64,000 nucleotides of DNA from a virus: the IMG/VR virus record IMGVR_UViG_3300023174_000040, positions 1-64,000 of that record, one strand, 5' to 3'. Below the pieces are notes generated by a model. The model did not search any database. It had not been told where the DNA came from and saw only the letters and a program-made list of their open reading frames with translations. This document shows positions 25,881 to 35,235 of the stretch, one piece after another. Position 1 is the first letter of the stretch. Each line of letters opens with the position of its first letter. A program made the position numbers and the translations under genes.

Positions 25881-28136
25881 TTAGTTTGCTGGACAACAAG
25901 TTACTGCGACATCGCAGTAGTCAAAATTCGGCACTTCTCTTGCCGCACAATTCCATCCGGGGAGACTATCCATGAAAATAGATGTGCCCCCACAAGGAAC
26001 ATAAAACATTTGATATCCTGTACACCCCCCACAGCCCATGACCCAGGCGCCGTTCCAATAATGAGAGCAATTCTCACAGGACTGCTCAGAACAGGAAATA
26101 TTTGTATTAACCCAAACATATTCTCCCGGGTTATTATAGCCTGGTCTTGGTCCCGGTGTTTTTCCGTTTCCTGAAAAGTCGCATTCATTCCCAAGTTCGT
26201 GATATGCGTTACACCACAATGTTTTCCGACAAGACTCTTCTGACACACATCTTTTAACTCCTTCTCCAACATCGCAGCAAACAAGCTCGCCATCACAGTC
26301 GATCGTGTTTACACACGGCGCTGGCGTTGTGGTTGTTGTCAAGGAAATACACTCGCAATTTGACCCAGCTCTTATTTGTCCTTCTGGGCAAGGGTCGTAA
26401 CAATTTTCATCCACAAGAGAAAAACATGGTACTTTTCCTTCTGGGCATTCACAATTGCATCCATCCATGGGATTAGGAAAAACCTTGCCACCAGTGCAAT
26501 TTGGGCAACACTCGCAAGTCAATGGATTCAAGGTCTCCCCCTCCGGGCAAGTTTTTTGCACACTTATTTCATTTAGATAACTATAGAGAAGCGCAATAGA
26601 AGCTGCTAATTCTTGTAATCTAGTAGCTAAGGTTTTTTCATTCATTTCAAGTATGGATTGCTTAATAAATAAGTCAGCTTCAGCACTCTGTTTTATGGAT
26701 TCTCGAGTGCTTAGTTCCATTTCTTTTGCAATCACGTCCTCAGCTTTTACGTCATACTGTCGCTGCAGATTTTTTGCTTTCTCCATTCGCTCTAGAATAA
26801 TTTTGCGTATTCTATTGTCTTCATCTATTAGTTTATTTAATTCATGCCAAATAGGGTCGTTTTCTACATCGATCGTTACTCCGCTTTTGCTTAGCTCATT
26901 AATTATTTCTCGTAGTTTATTTATTTCATCATCTAGGCTATTTTTTCTGGCTATTGCGCTATTTATCTGAGCGACGAGATTGTTTATATCATCCATTAAA
27001 GCGGCCATTTGCGATCTTAATTGACTAATTCTGGTCGCCAGGGCTCTTATAGCAGCTATTGCATCATCAACTATAGCAATTAAACCTTTTATTATACTTT
27101 TAAGGTCAAATATGCTTTTCATTATAGCGCAAATGCCAGCTTTGGCCGCCGACACGCCAGAAGCAGCCCCAATTATTAGATCAATAGTTATCTGCGAAGG
27201 CTCCCAACAACCGCATGTTCCGCCAAGCAATCTTGGTGGCCCTATTCCATCCTCTGTTATCGCCCAGTTACCCCTGGTTTGATTTCCAGGGCAGGGCTCG
27301 GGTGGTGTAACAGTTAATCTAAAGTCGCACTGTCCTTGTCCTGGCCCCCATGCGTTAGGTGGCGGATAAGAGCCAATCATAAACGGGCTCAAAGAATTCA
27401 CAACGCCTGATATTTTTCCCTCTATCGCTTCTGCAGTTACATCTTCATAAGAAACTTCTTCTAATTCTTCGTAATATTTAAGATGTATTATTGCGGGGTC
27501 ATCTTCTGGATTTATATTTGAATCATTAAATGAAATTGTTATATTGCCACTAAATTCAGCATCGGTGTTTATATCGTAAATTGATATCTCACTAGATTCA
27601 GAACTTACTTTCTCAAATGTTACCTCACCTGCTTTGGTTATATTTTCAAAAGTTAATTCAACGTTATTATCGCTTGATGAGATTTGAATTTGCGTACCTA
27701 GTCCCAGACGCAAGTTATCTTTTGAGCTTGTTACTAGAATATCAAATTCTTTTCTTGTATGATATTTTGCCCCAGAGTAGTTGACCCCAACTTTATATGA
27801 AATTCCTGGCCTGTGGTAGAATATTTGATTGCTTTTAAGTTTATTTCCTTCTATCACAAATTTATCATTATCGTTTTGGCCAACAAATTCAGAATAGAGA
27901 GTGAACACCCCATTTTCGTTTTTATCTACTGTTAATGTTCCAACCTCAGTCCCGCTCTCCTGAAGCTCTTCTATTTCATTATTGGATAATGATAGATTAC
28001 ATTCTTTTTTTACTGGGTGCGATAATTTTTCAGATTGATCACAAGATATAGAAACAACTGGTACCCATGCATTCTTTACATTGGACCATTCTACTGTTCG
28101 TATAATTCCATCTTTGCCTTTGCACCTAAATGACAT
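25881..28136 (-). CDS. Coiled-coil and Cys-rich fibre-like protein, 751 aa
   Basis: Order of regions: a beta-rich N-terminal half (residues 1-260); a Cys/Pro segment (~270-310); an Ala/Gly-rich hydrophobic helix (~315-350); a long heptad-like coiled coil (~350-560; DDINNLVAQINSAIARKNSL, KLIDEDNRIRKIILERMEKA); then an EGF/tenascin-like Cys region (~565-640; CPEGETLNPLTCECCPNC, CPEGKVPC, CPEGQIRAGSNCEC), a TTTTTPAP linker and a Cys-rich C-terminus. A trimeric coiled-coil stalk with a Cys-rich tip suits a tail fibre or spike. Its start codon lies inside the end of the upstream 28126 gene (11-base overlap), so the two are translated together. Confidence 0.7.
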   Translation of the reverse strand: MSFRCKGKDGIIRTVEWSNVKNAWVPVVSISCDQSEKLSHPVKKECNLSLSNNEIEELQESGTEVGTLTVDKNENGVFTLYSEFVGQNDNDKFVIEGNKLKSNQIFYHRPGISYKVGVNYSGAKYHTRKEFDILVTSSKDNLRLGLGTQIQISSSDNNVELTFENITKAGEVTFEKVSSESSEISIYDINTDAEFSGNITISFNDSNINPEDDPAIIHLKYYEELEEVSYEDVTAEAIEGKISGVVNSLSPFMIGSYPPPNAWGPGQGQCDFRLTVTPPEPCPGNQTRGNWAITEDGIGPPRLLGGTCGCWEPSQITIDLIIGAASGVSAAKAGICAIMKSIFDLKSIIKGLIAIVDDAIAAIRALATRISQLRSQMAALMDDINNLVAQINSAIARKNSLDDEINKLREIINELSKSGVTIDVENDPIWHELNKLIDEDNRIRKIILERMEKAKNLQRQYDVKAEDVIAKEMELSTRESIKQSAEADLFIKQSILEMNEKTLATRLQELAASIALLYSYLNEISVQKTCPEGETLNPLTCECCPNCTGGKVFPNPMDGCNCECPEGKVPCFSLVDENCYDPCPEGQIRAGSNCECISLTTTTTPAPCVNTIDCDGELVCCDVGEGVKRCVSEESCRKTLWCNAYHELGNECDFSGNGKTPGPRPGYNNPGEYVWVNTNISCSEQSCENCSHYWNGAWVMGCGGCTGYQMFYVPCGGTSIFMDSLPGWNCAAREVPNFDYCDVAVTCCPAN

Positions 28137-30081
28137 TTTTATCCTTTTTGCTTAATAAAAAATCACTAAATGTTTTTTGTGTATACTCTGGTTTTGGTTT
28201 GACTATCTTTGGCAAAGTGTTGAATTCTTTGTCTCTCTTAGCCAAATCCCCCTTGACAGTTAGATCAAATATTTGGCTCAATCTCTTCATATAAGCATCC
28301 CAATTTTTATCAAGTTGTTTTATTTGGGCTATTATCTTAGATTTATTGTTATAGTCTAGGTGCTGGAAACTCTTGGAAAATTTAACGTAAACATATCCTG
28401 TTAGTTTCCGGTTAGTTCCACTGTGCCAACCTTGTGTGGTGTTTTTAGGCATGTACAAAATTATGCTTTTAGGATCAATAAATGGGATTGCTTTTACCGA
28501 AGGGTTGTTAAAGATTTCATCTTTTAGCACGCCTAGATATATGTCGTATTCACGATCAATTTTAACTGGAGAGCTATTTGGTCCGTCTATTGGATAATCT
28601 TTTAGATAACCTATTTTTTCCGGGCTACTATACATTGTGATGTCGCCTTCTTCATCATCGATTTCTACTTCAAAGTTTTTAAAGTCGAAATCAGTTTTTG
28701 GGCTTTTCATGTAACCCTCTTTTATCAATTTTGCATAAACTTTTTGAACATGAGTTTCATAGTTTTTGTCTAGAACATCTATGTAATCTAAAAATTGTTC
28801 TAATGCTGTGAGTTGATCATTTGCACGATCTTCATCATCTATGGATAGATTTACTACGTGATATTCTTTTTTGCCTTGTTGATGATCATCCCAATTAATA
28901 TCACTTATTGAGTATATATCAATTGATCTTTTTATCATACTCTCTAGATCTCTACCATCCCTCCAATTTTCTCTTGCTTTTTCAAATTTATCAGTAGTTT
29001 CCCTGGTTGGTATTGTAAAACTCACACTTGCACTATAATGTAAATACGCTCCGCCTTCTCCATCAAAATCATCAGTAACATCATGATAAACATGAAAATG
29101 TTTCCAGTTAGCACTATGTTCTCTTATTTGTTGTTCTGCTAACTCCTCAATATCATCTGCACTAGTTGGATCTTTACGTTCTTCTTTTTCATCCTTGCTA
29201 GTTTTTCTTGCGCCCGCAAATTTTTTATCAAAAAATTCTCCCCAAATTTTGTCTGCGGGAGTGTCTTGATAAGTTCCGCCTTTTAGATCAAACTTATCGT
29301 AATCTTCTTCTGGGTTTATGTCTTTTATAACATCTGATTGAGCGGATTTGGCCCAGTTTTTAACAGCATCGTAAAATCCTATATGATCTATGCCATACGT
29401 GCTAATCTCGGGGGCCAGCAGATCTATTTCACCTTTGTTAAATCTTCTAAGTCTCAATCTTTCAAGTGGAACTATTCCGTCTATTTTTCTGTCTTTGTCT
29501 TTGAATAATTCAGATTTTTGTATATCCACACCAGCTAAATCTGAGTTCTTAACAACATAAGCTATAGCACCACCAGTTCTTGCTTCTTGTTTAGCGCATT
29601 TAAAATGAGATCTCTTTGGGTCATGGCAGCTTGTAATATTGTCATGGTCGCTCATTCTCACTAGATCAATTGGGCTTCTGCTTATTATGATGCTTGCGCC
29701 TGTTTGCGAATTTTTAAGATGAGAACTATTTTTTTGCCACCAATCCAATAATTCTTCGGCTTTATTTGATGGTGGTGTTTTAAAGTTTATTGCGCTCTGC
29801 AATGCTTTTCCTACTTTTTCTGGTCTATTTTTGTCGCCTTCTTTTGTTTTTATTTTTTTATAGACTATTTTTTTTTCAACCAAATCTCCGTAATCAACTG
29901 TGTAACCCAGATTTTCAAGCAGTTTTATTAATTCCTGCAGTTCTTTGTTTGAATCCAATGGTATCAATACTCTTAGTTTATCTTTGAATATATTATTAAA
30001 TAATAAGTCTCTCTCTGGTTCTATGCCGGCAAGACTTTTGATCTCATTGATATTTTGTTCTAGCCAATTCTTAAAATTCAT
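28126..30081 (-). CDS. Large protein with T4-like capsid-targeting N-terminus
   Basis: A 651-residue soluble protein starting MNFKNWLEQNINEIKSLAG, similar to the T4 internal-protein targeting peptide MKTYQEFIAEA. Residues ~135-200 hold a conserved block, SIIISRSPIDLVRMSDHDNI, SCHDPKRSHFKCAKQEARTG and GAIAYVVKNSDL, that I have met in large phage proteins of unknown function; the His/Cys cluster could bind metal. The remainder is charged and probably multi-domain. I infer a protein packaged in the head or assembled with the tail, but the enzymatic role is unknown. TATTTAT directly precedes the ATG. It overlaps the fibre-like gene downstream by 11 bases. Confidence 0.65.
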   Translation of the reverse strand: MNFKNWLEQNINEIKSLAGIEPERDLLFNNIFKDKLRVLIPLDSNKELQELIKLLENLGYTVDYGDLVEKKIVYKKIKTKEGDKNRPEKVGKALQSAINFKTPPSNKAEELLDWWQKNSSHLKNSQTGASIIISRSPIDLVRMSDHDNITSCHDPKRSHFKCAKQEARTGGAIAYVVKNSDLAGVDIQKSELFKDKDRKIDGIVPLERLRLRRFNKGEIDLLAPEISTYGIDHIGFYDAVKNWAKSAQSDVIKDINPEEDYDKFDLKGGTYQDTPADKIWGEFFDKKFAGARKTSKDEKEERKDPTSADDIEELAEQQIREHSANWKHFHVYHDVTDDFDGEGGAYLHYSASVSFTIPTRETTDKFEKARENWRDGRDLESMIKRSIDIYSISDINWDDHQQGKKEYHVVNLSIDDEDRANDQLTALEQFLDYIDVLDKNYETHVQKVYAKLIKEGYMKSPKTDFDFKNFEVEIDDEEGDITMYSSPEKIGYLKDYPIDGPNSSPVKIDREYDIYLGVLKDEIFNNPSVKAIPFIDPKSIILYMPKNTTQGWHSGTNRKLTGYVYVKFSKSFQHLDYNNKSKIIAQIKQLDKNWDAYMKRLSQIFDLTVKGDLAKRDKEFNTLPKIVKPKPEYTQKTFSDFLLSKKDKNVI

Positions 30082-30092
30082 ATAAATATGTA

Positions 30093-30121
30093 TTGAAAAA
30101 ACTGATTTTTTTTGGTATAAT
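30093..30121 (+). promoter_or_regulatory. sigma70-like promoter for the small-gene operon
   Basis: TTGAAA (30093-30098), 17 bp, TATAAT (30116-30121), about 33 bp upstream of the ATG at 30155. Confidence 0.7.
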
Positions 30122-30154
30122 TTTATCTCAAGCCAGGTTAAAAAAGGTTTAATT

Positions 30155-30745
30155 ATGGGTATGTTTGACTATTTAATTTGTCAAGGGCAATTACCTATTT
30201 CTGACGAATTAAAGGATTTTAAAGTGGATTGGGATAGAGAGGTATTTCAGACAAAAAGTTTGGACAAACTCCTTTTTACCTATCTTATCTCTAAAGATGG
30301 TTATTTATATCGTGATGCTAATCCTAAAAAAGTGGCAGAGAATTCCGCCATCCCTTTTAGCACGGGACTCGCCTTTAACTTTCACGAAGATAATTGGGGA
30401 TTGGATTGCCCGGAAAAAGAAAGAGCCAACGGCTTAGAAGACGCTTTAGCTTTAATAGATTATAAGATTGAATATCACGGCTATATTATATTTTATACTA
30501 TAATTCACGATTTAAAGCATGGGTATTTAAATAAAGATTGTAGGGTAGAATTTATGGCTAAGTTCACTGATGGAAAGCTTCAAAATATAGAAGTTAAAAA
30601 ATTAGATTGGTATAGAGCCGAATCAGAATGTAAAAAAATTCATCTTGTTAAAAAAAGAGGGTTTCTCGGGAACCTTATTATTGAAACTGGTTTATTTTTG
30701 TCTAGAATTAGTCACAAAATCATTAAACTTGGTTATTGGATATGA
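30155..30745 (+). CDS. MGMFD-type phage protein, 196 aa
   Basis: Begins MGMFDYLICQGQLPISDEL, the conserved opening of a widespread phage family of unknown function (MGMFDxxxCxxxLP). Residues ~20-150 follow its alternating beta pattern (FQTKSLDKLLFTYLISKDGYLY, in part). The C-terminal ~40 residues are basic and partly hydrophobic. AAAAGG lies before the ATG. It is the first gene of an operon of eight tightly spaced genes ending in a methyltransferase. Confidence 0.75.
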   Translation: MGMFDYLICQGQLPISDELKDFKVDWDREVFQTKSLDKLLFTYLISKDGYLYRDANPKKVAENSAIPFSTGLAFNFHEDNWGLDCPEKERANGLEDALALIDYKIEYHGYIIFYTIIHDLKHGYLNKDCRVEFMAKFTDGKLQNIEVKKLDWYRAESECKKIHLVKKRGFLGNLIIETGLFLSRISHKIIKLGYWI

Positions 30746-30930
30746 TTGAAAGAAAAAGAGTTATGCCCAGCTTCTGGGTGTTTTTGTCAATTATAGGACT
30801 ATTAATTAGTTCTATTTCTATATATGAAAATATTTTACTCTATAATAGATTTATAATTTTAAAAGAAGAGTATATTAAATTACAAAAAAAATATAATGAA
30901 CCAAATTTATCGATTTTTGACAAAACCTAA
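30742..30930 (+). CDS. Small single-pass membrane protein, 62 aa
   Basis: The ATG overlaps the upstream stop (ATGA). Residues ~10-30 (SFWVFLSIIGLLISSISIY) form one membrane helix after a basic MIERKRVMP start, followed by a charged Lys/Tyr-rich tail that may be helical. No family recognised; single-helix proteins next to lysis or superinfection functions are common in phages, but nothing here shows that role. Confidence 0.6.
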   Translation: MIERKRVMPSFWVFLSIIGLLISSISIYENILLYNRFIILKEEYIKLQKKYNEPNLSIFDKT

Positions 30931-31090
30931 AATAGTTGTTATACTTTTTTTACTGGCATATATAACGGCTGTTTTTCCAATGATTTTTGGTTTTATTTTG
31001 CCGATGAAAATTTTTGTTACTATTTCGCAATTTTTGATTACACCTCTCCTTTTTTACTGTCTTTTTCTAATGCTTTTGAAGTTAACATGA
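30896..31090 (+). CDS. Small two-helix membrane protein, 64 aa
   Basis: MNQIYRFLTKPKIVVILFLL start, with two hydrophobic segments (~12-33 and ~38-60) and almost no loops. It overlaps the previous gene by 35 bases in another frame. Function unknown; a holin-like or membrane-remodelling role is only a guess. Confidence 0.55.
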   Translation: MNQIYRFLTKPKIVVILFLLAYITAVFPMIFGFILPMKIFVTISQFLITPLLFYCLFLMLLKLT

Positions 31091-31269
31091 GTGGCATTAA
31101 AGTTTTAATAGATACCAAAAACTACGACAATCAGCCAATAAATGGCTTTGGCTATATTCTTAGAAGATTAAATGCCCAAGCATATGAGATATGGCTAGAA
31201 GGAATGGAAACGGTGCTGGTTTTACATCCCGACGAATTCAAGGAGATTGAAGAAAATGGAAATATTTAA
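31087..31269 (+). CDS. Hypothetical protein, 60 aa
   Basis: A small soluble beta protein (MSGIKVLIDTKNYDNQPING) starting in an ATGA overlap with the gene before it. Not recognised. Confidence 0.55.
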   Translation: MSGIKVLIDTKNYDNQPINGFGYILRRLNAQAYEIWLEGMETVLVLHPDEFKEIEENGNI

Positions 31270-31453
31270 TAAGTACCCAGATATTAGTATCAATGCTGAT
31301 ATGATAGATGATAACTACAGAGTCACATACACAGAAGTTGTCGAAGATTTCGGTAGGTATTTTTTTGTAAAGAAACAGGTAAAATTATCCAAACATCAAA
31401 TTGAAAGAATGGTTGAAAGAATATTAGAGGAATGTGAAAATAAGAAACAATAA
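31256..31453 (+). CDS. Hypothetical protein, 65 aa
   Basis: MEIFNKYPDISINADMIDDN start; the in-frame TTG nine bases earlier is less likely. The C-terminal half (KLSKHQIERMVERILEECEN) is a single amphipathic helix. It overlaps the previous gene by 14 bases. Confidence 0.5.
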   Translation: MEIFNKYPDISINADMIDDNYRVTYTEVVEDFGRYFFVKKQVKLSKHQIERMVERILEECENKKQ

Positions 31454-31485
31454 TTACTCCTGTGAATTAAAAGAAAGGCAAATAT

Positions 31486-31581
31486 ATGAACGGAAAAGGT
31501 GATTCCCCAAGACCTAAAACCGTGACTCAAGAGGTTTGGGATAAAAATTGGATTAAAATATTCAAAAAAAAGCCTAAATAA
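31486..31581 (+). CDS. Tiny GKGDxPRP-type phage protein, 31 aa
   Basis: The whole product is MNGKGDSPRPKTVTQEVWDK followed by an aromatic-basic end (NWIKIFKKKPK). A tiny protein opening with (M)NGKGDxPRP and ending in W..N...IF is found again and again in phage genomes, with no known function. AAGAAAGG precedes the ATG at a normal distance. Confidence 0.7.
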   Translation: MNGKGDSPRPKTVTQEVWDKNWIKIFKKKPK

Positions 31582-31587
31582 CTTATT

Positions 31588-31800
31588 GTGAAAGAAAATA
31601 ATATATTTTCAGTGGGTTTGGTGGGTGGACCTCTTTGCGGCCAGGCTGTGACAAGCAAAGATGGAAGGATGCCAAATATTCTCCCTATCCCATATAAAAG
31701 AAAAAAATATACCTATAAATTAAAAATAAACAATAAATCAAAAGATTACACAGAGATATACTATCAATATTATGTAGAAAAAGGAATGGACAATGGGTGA
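31588..31800 (+). CDS. Hypothetical protein with GGPLCGQ motif, GTG start
   Basis: About 70 residues opening VKENNIFSVGLVGGPLCGQA; the GGPxxGQ turn recurs in small phage and bacterial proteins of unknown role. The rest is Lys/Tyr-rich beta sequence. The only upstream start in frame is GTG, with no clear Shine-Dalgarno, so the exact start is uncertain. It overlaps the methyltransferase start by 8 bases. Confidence 0.5.
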   Translation: MKENNIFSVGLVGGPLCGQAVTSKDGRMPNILPIPYKRKKYTYKLKINNKSKDYTEIYYQYYVEKGMDNG

Positions 31801-32332
31801 ATTATCTGAATTATCAAAAAACTACGGTACCGATAAGAACACATTGCATTGTTATATTGATGAAGTCTATGAAAAGGTGTTCCCAAGTAGAAAGAACTCG
31901 GCCAAAAAGGTTCTTGAAATTGGTGTCTATAATGGAGAAAGTATAAGGTTGTGGAGAGATTATTTTATCAATGCAGAAATTTATGGTCTAGATATCTCGG
32001 AGTGCAGTGCGATTAAAAACTCAGACAGAATAACCCATGTTGTAAATGATGCTTATGATAAGAGTGTTATAGACTCTCTTCCAAATGATTTTGATATTGT
32101 TATTGACGACGGCCCCCACTCACTAGAGAGTATGAAGATATTTTTAAAAGAATATTCGAGCAAAATTAATCCGAATGGTGTGCTAATTTTAGAGGACATT
32201 CAACACTATAGTTGGCTGGATGAATTGAGAGAAGAAGCACCAGAACATCTTAAAAATAAAATTCAATTTTATGATCTAAGAAAAATAAAAGATAGATACG
32301 ATGATCTTGTTATGGTGATTGATCTAAGATGA
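31793..32332 (+). CDS. Class I SAM-dependent methyltransferase
   Basis: A 179-residue Rossmann-type methyltransferase. YGTDKNTLHCYIDEVYEKVF at the N-terminus followed by VLEIGVYNGESIRLWRDYF (motif I, residues ~40-58), IYGLDIS (motif II acidic residue) and FDIVIDDGPHSLESMKIF (motif IV) match the YGTDK group of small methyltransferases found in glycan and cell-surface clusters (Methyltransf_24/cephalosporin hydroxylase-like). The substrate may be a sugar. AAAGGA precedes the ATG. It closes the small-gene operon and its end overlaps the convergent ATPase gene by 9 bases. Confidence 0.85.
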   Translation: MGELSELSKNYGTDKNTLHCYIDEVYEKVFPSRKNSAKKVLEIGVYNGESIRLWRDYFINAEIYGLDISECSAIKNSDRITHVVNDAYDKSVIDSLPNDFDIVIDDGPHSLESMKIFLKEYSSKINPNGVLILEDIQHYSWLDELREEAPEHLKNKIQFYDLRKIKDRYDDLVMVIDLR

Positions 32333-33493
32333 AAATCCTATTCTTTTTTCTTCTTTTTCCTTTGTATAATTTTCTTCGCTATTGTTGTATATCTCGGCCA
32401 GAGTCATTGGAACACTTGTTGTCTTTTTAACTCCAAGCTTCTTCAATAGCTTATTGCTATTTTCAATTGATAGTGGCTCAAAATGATGTTCTAGAATAAG
32501 CCTGCCCTTTCTCAGCAGTGCGCTATCAATTTTTTCTCTGTCTGTATTGAAGGTGGCAATTACCAATATATTTAAACAGTCGCCTAATATCCCGTCAGTT
32601 ACGTTTAGAATATTACTGATTGCTTCATTGTCTTGTGTTTCTCTGCTTCGCAGCGCTTTCTCCGCATCCTCTAGTAAAAGGATACAGTTCCTTTGCCCCA
32701 TGATGAAACTGAGGAAATCCGGACTTGTCAGTTGTTCAGCAGCAGTGCTGCTTATGTATATAATTTTTCTTGTAGTTTCACGGCTAAGATATTTTATAAA
32801 AGTGCTCTTTCCTGTGCCTGGGGCACCACTGAATAAAATAAGTCCATTTTTATTGTTGCCGAGATACTCTGAAACTTTTTTATATTTGTCTGCAGCTTCT
32901 TTTCCATAATTTAATTCTATATCGATCTTTTCTTGCGGAAACTTTGTATCGAATTTTTGTGTTGATAACATTCCATCCATGGAGCAAAGAAGATGGATGT
33001 TGCTATTTTGCTTAACATCTAATGAATACTCTATATTTTTTTTGATTTCTTTAAGAGTCTTTTCCTCTAGATATAAAATTTTTACAATATATTCATTATT
33101 ATCAACTTCATTTTCTTCATCCTCTTCTTCTATTCCAAAATCCAAATTATTTAGTATGCTTGCTTTTTTAGACAAAGATATCATTGCATCTTTATATTCA
33201 AAACATAACTCTGCAATTGTGTTTGTTTTTTTATTTTTTTCTAATTTCTCAAAATTGTGAGTATAGAATTTTTTGGCCCCTAATTTTTCAAGATTATTTA
33301 TGGTTTGTCCCTTTATGGGAACCCTAATCTCTAACACAGAGGGCTGAGTATTTTTGTGAAAAACATAATAATAATACAGATTTATATTTGTCCCATATTC
33401 ATTTGGAGGAATTTTTGTCGCATATGGGCGATAGGTATGTGTGGGTTTTTCCATAATATTTTCCATTTCTATTTCATCTCGCATTTTTGCCAT
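32324..33493 (-). CDS. BCS1/ClpX-like AAA+ ATPase
   Basis: A 389-residue protein with a ~210-residue N-terminal domain, acidic near 121-131 (IEEEDEENEVDN), and a C-terminal AAA module: Walker A GAPGTGKST at 223-231, Walker B ILLLED at 271-276, sensor 1 (ILVIATFN) and an arginine-finger segment SALLRKGR. The ALLRKGR box and single AAA module recall BCS1-type ATPases, which extract or thread folded proteins. The N-terminal domain is not one I recognise and probably sets the substrate. It is read alone, divergent from the RuvB-like ATPase. Confidence 0.82.
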   Translation of the reverse strand: MAKMRDEIEMENIMEKPTHTYRPYATKIPPNEYGTNINLYYYYVFHKNTQPSVLEIRVPIKGQTINNLEKLGAKKFYTHNFEKLEKNKKTNTIAELCFEYKDAMISLSKKASILNNLDFGIEEEDEENEVDNNEYIVKILYLEEKTLKEIKKNIEYSLDVKQNSNIHLLCSMDGMLSTQKFDTKFPQEKIDIELNYGKEAADKYKKVSEYLGNNKNGLILFSGAPGTGKSTFIKYLSRETTRKIIYISSTAAEQLTSPDFLSFIMGQRNCILLLEDAEKALRSRETQDNEAISNILNVTDGILGDCLNILVIATFNTDREKIDSALLRKGRLILEHHFEPLSIENSNKLLKKLGVKKTTSVPMTLAEIYNNSEENYTKEKEEKRIGFSS

Positions 33494-33555
33494 ATCATCA
33501 TTCTACATAAAAAATAAAATTTCTTCAAGTAGTCAATTCAACTTTCTCACTTGGC

Positions 33556-33583
33556 TTGACAGCACAAATACCACGCCTAGAAT
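33556..33583 (+). promoter_or_regulatory. sigma70-like promoter for the RuvB-like ATPase
   Basis: TTGACA (33556-33561), 16 bp, TAGAAT (33578-33583). The predicted mRNA leader of about 100 bases contains a copy of the GGTACGGTT element. Confidence 0.65.
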
Positions 33584-33619
33584 ATCTTGTTCTGAGTGCC
33601 CGATTCTCAGGGGATCTTG

Positions 33620-33637
33620 TTTCTTTTTGGTACGGTT
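33620..33637 (+). promoter_or_regulatory. GGTACGGTT element, copy 1
   Basis: TTTCTTTTTGGTACGGTT, 54 bases upstream of the RuvB-like ATPase start. One of eight copies in the window. Confidence 0.85.
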
Positions 33638-33690
33638 GGACCAAGGAGAGTCGGCTGGATATTAAAATAATAAAATTATAAGGCATCGAA

Positions 33691-34776
33691 ATGCAACTTG
33701 AAAAGAAGTTTTTCAATTCTAATAACATTATAACTGAAGAAGATAAGGATTATTTCAAAGGTCTGGTGGATCCAGACAATCATGTTTCGCCTTTTTATGG
33801 TTTTGTGGGAAATCGAAAAGCCATATCCAAGCTTTCTATTATTGCTTTTGATGCTCTTCAAAAAGAGAATCACCTCTGCAGGGATATATCCCTCTGCATC
33901 ACAGGCCCGGCAAGTAGCGGAAAAACCTCTTTGGTGAGAAAGTTCGCCAAAGTGTTGCAGTTGCCCCTGGTTGAGATTAGCCCTAGAAGCATCACGAGTC
34001 TCGACGATTTAGTGGAACAGATTTCTATTTCTTTGTATAAAGAAAATATTCCCCTGGTCGAACAGGTCAAGGATAGCAATTCTTATATGCTTCCTCCGTG
34101 TATTATTTTTATTGATGAAGTTCATGCTCTAAGAAACAATATTGTTCAGGGTCTTCTAAAGGCCACTGAAACCAAGGATGCTATTCTAACAACCGAGTCT
34201 GGAAGCCATATTGACTGTTACAAGGCTTGTTGGATTATAGCCACAACAGACATAGGTAAAGTTTTTGATGCCTTTAGGTCGAGATTCAGTGGCCTAGAAC
34301 TTAAATATTTGACTAAGAAAGAAATTGGTCAGATAGTTCATCATAATTTTCCTGAATTACCTCAGAATGTTTGCGATTTGGTTGCGCACTATAATTCTAA
34401 GATACCAAGAAAAGCCATAGAATTTGCGAAATATATGAAACTTCACAGGTCTATGAATGGTTTTTCTTGGGAAGAAACAGCCAGAACCATTGCCGCAAAC
34501 GAGGGAATTGATGAACACGGGATGCACGAAACCCATCTGGCCATTTTGAAATATCTCTATAAATATAAGACTGTGGCCATGAAGAGGCTCCAGTACCTTC
34601 TCAATAAAAAGACGGAAGAAATAGACAAATATATTCTTCCTTGGCTGCTGGCGGATTCCGAAGACCAGCCCAGCCTTGTTTATGTCACCCCTAGAGGTCT
34701 AAGATTAACCAAGCAGGGCCGCAAAGAATTAATTAAAAGAAATCTTGTAGAGAAGAAAATTAAGGAAGTTGCCTGA
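33691..34776 (+). CDS. RuvB-like AAA+ ATPase
   Basis: The 361-residue protein has the layout of RuvB-type motors: FYGFVGNRKAISKLSI at the N-terminus (RuvB box), Walker A GPASSGKTS at 72-80, Walker B IIFIDE at 138-143 with EVHAL after it, sensor 1 (WIIATTD), an FRSRFS arginine-finger segment, and a C-terminal winged-helix region ending VYVTPRGLRLTKQGRKEL. RuvB drives Holliday-junction branch migration; T4-like phages normally use other helicases, so a recombination or replication-clamp role is inference. AAGG lies just before the ATG. The gene is preceded by a sigma70-like promoter and a GGTACGGTT element, and followed 12 bases later by a cargo-type gene. Confidence 0.85.
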   Translation: MQLEKKFFNSNNIITEEDKDYFKGLVDPDNHVSPFYGFVGNRKAISKLSIIAFDALQKENHLCRDISLCITGPASSGKTSLVRKFAKVLQLPLVEISPRSITSLDDLVEQISISLYKENIPLVEQVKDSNSYMLPPCIIFIDEVHALRNNIVQGLLKATETKDAILTTESGSHIDCYKACWIIATTDIGKVFDAFRSRFSGLELKYLTKKEIGQIVHHNFPELPQNVCDLVAHYNSKIPRKAIEFAKYMKLHRSMNGFSWEETARTIAANEGIDEHGMHETHLAILKYLYKYKTVAMKRLQYLLNKKTEEIDKYILPWLLADSEDQPSLVYVTPRGLRLTKQGRKELIKRNLVEKKIKEVA

Positions 34777-34788
34777 ATATATAAATTG

Positions 34789-35235
34789 ATGCAATTCCGA
34801 GAATACCTAGAAATGGCAAGTTTCATCTTGCCTCATAAACTCAGAATAGGGGACAGTGTTGTTTCCGCTGTGGATATGCAGTTTGAAAAACATCCCGCCA
34901 CTATTAACAGTGATGGCAGGGTTATGAACCAAGGTTCCAAATTTATAGCAAAAGTTCCACAATCCCCAGATTACCTATCCTATGACGGTCAAGGAAGCAG
35001 TGAATTTGTTAAAAAAGATAATCTAATAGATTATATTAAAAAAGGTTTTCATAAAATACCAGATAATTGGTGGAAAAAAGCAAATTTTATAACAAATGAA
35101 AGTGTTGGAAGTTTTAGTGTTGTTACCTGCAAAGATTTAAATAATCCGAATTTTCAGATTTGGGGCGCACTCTCAGATTTGAAATGTAAAAATCAAAAAA
35201 AGCTTAAATTAAAGAACCTTATTGACAAAAAATAA
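34789..35235 (+). CDS. Protein with capsid-targeting-like N-terminus, 148 aa
   Basis: Begins MQFREYLEMASFILPHKLR, resembling the T4 internal-protein targeting peptide. The remainder is a small basic beta domain not recognised. I use the ATG at 34789 rather than the TTG directly before it: TATATAAATTG abuts this ATG, the box seen at other late-type genes. It may be an injected internal protein; its gene sits among metabolism genes yet appears to have late-type control. Confidence 0.6.
   Translation: MQFREYLEMASFILPHKLRIGDSVVSAVDMQFEKHPATINSDGRVMNQGSKFIAKVPQSPDYLSYDGQGSSEFVKKDNLIDYIKKGFHKIPDNWWKKANFITNESVGSFSVVTCKDLNNPNFQIWGALSDLKCKNQKKLKLKNLIDKK

Noticed and set aside
26653-26970. Hydrophobic Ser-rich frame opposite the coiled-coil protein
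   Set aside because: Antisense of heptad codons, without ribosome site or promoter.
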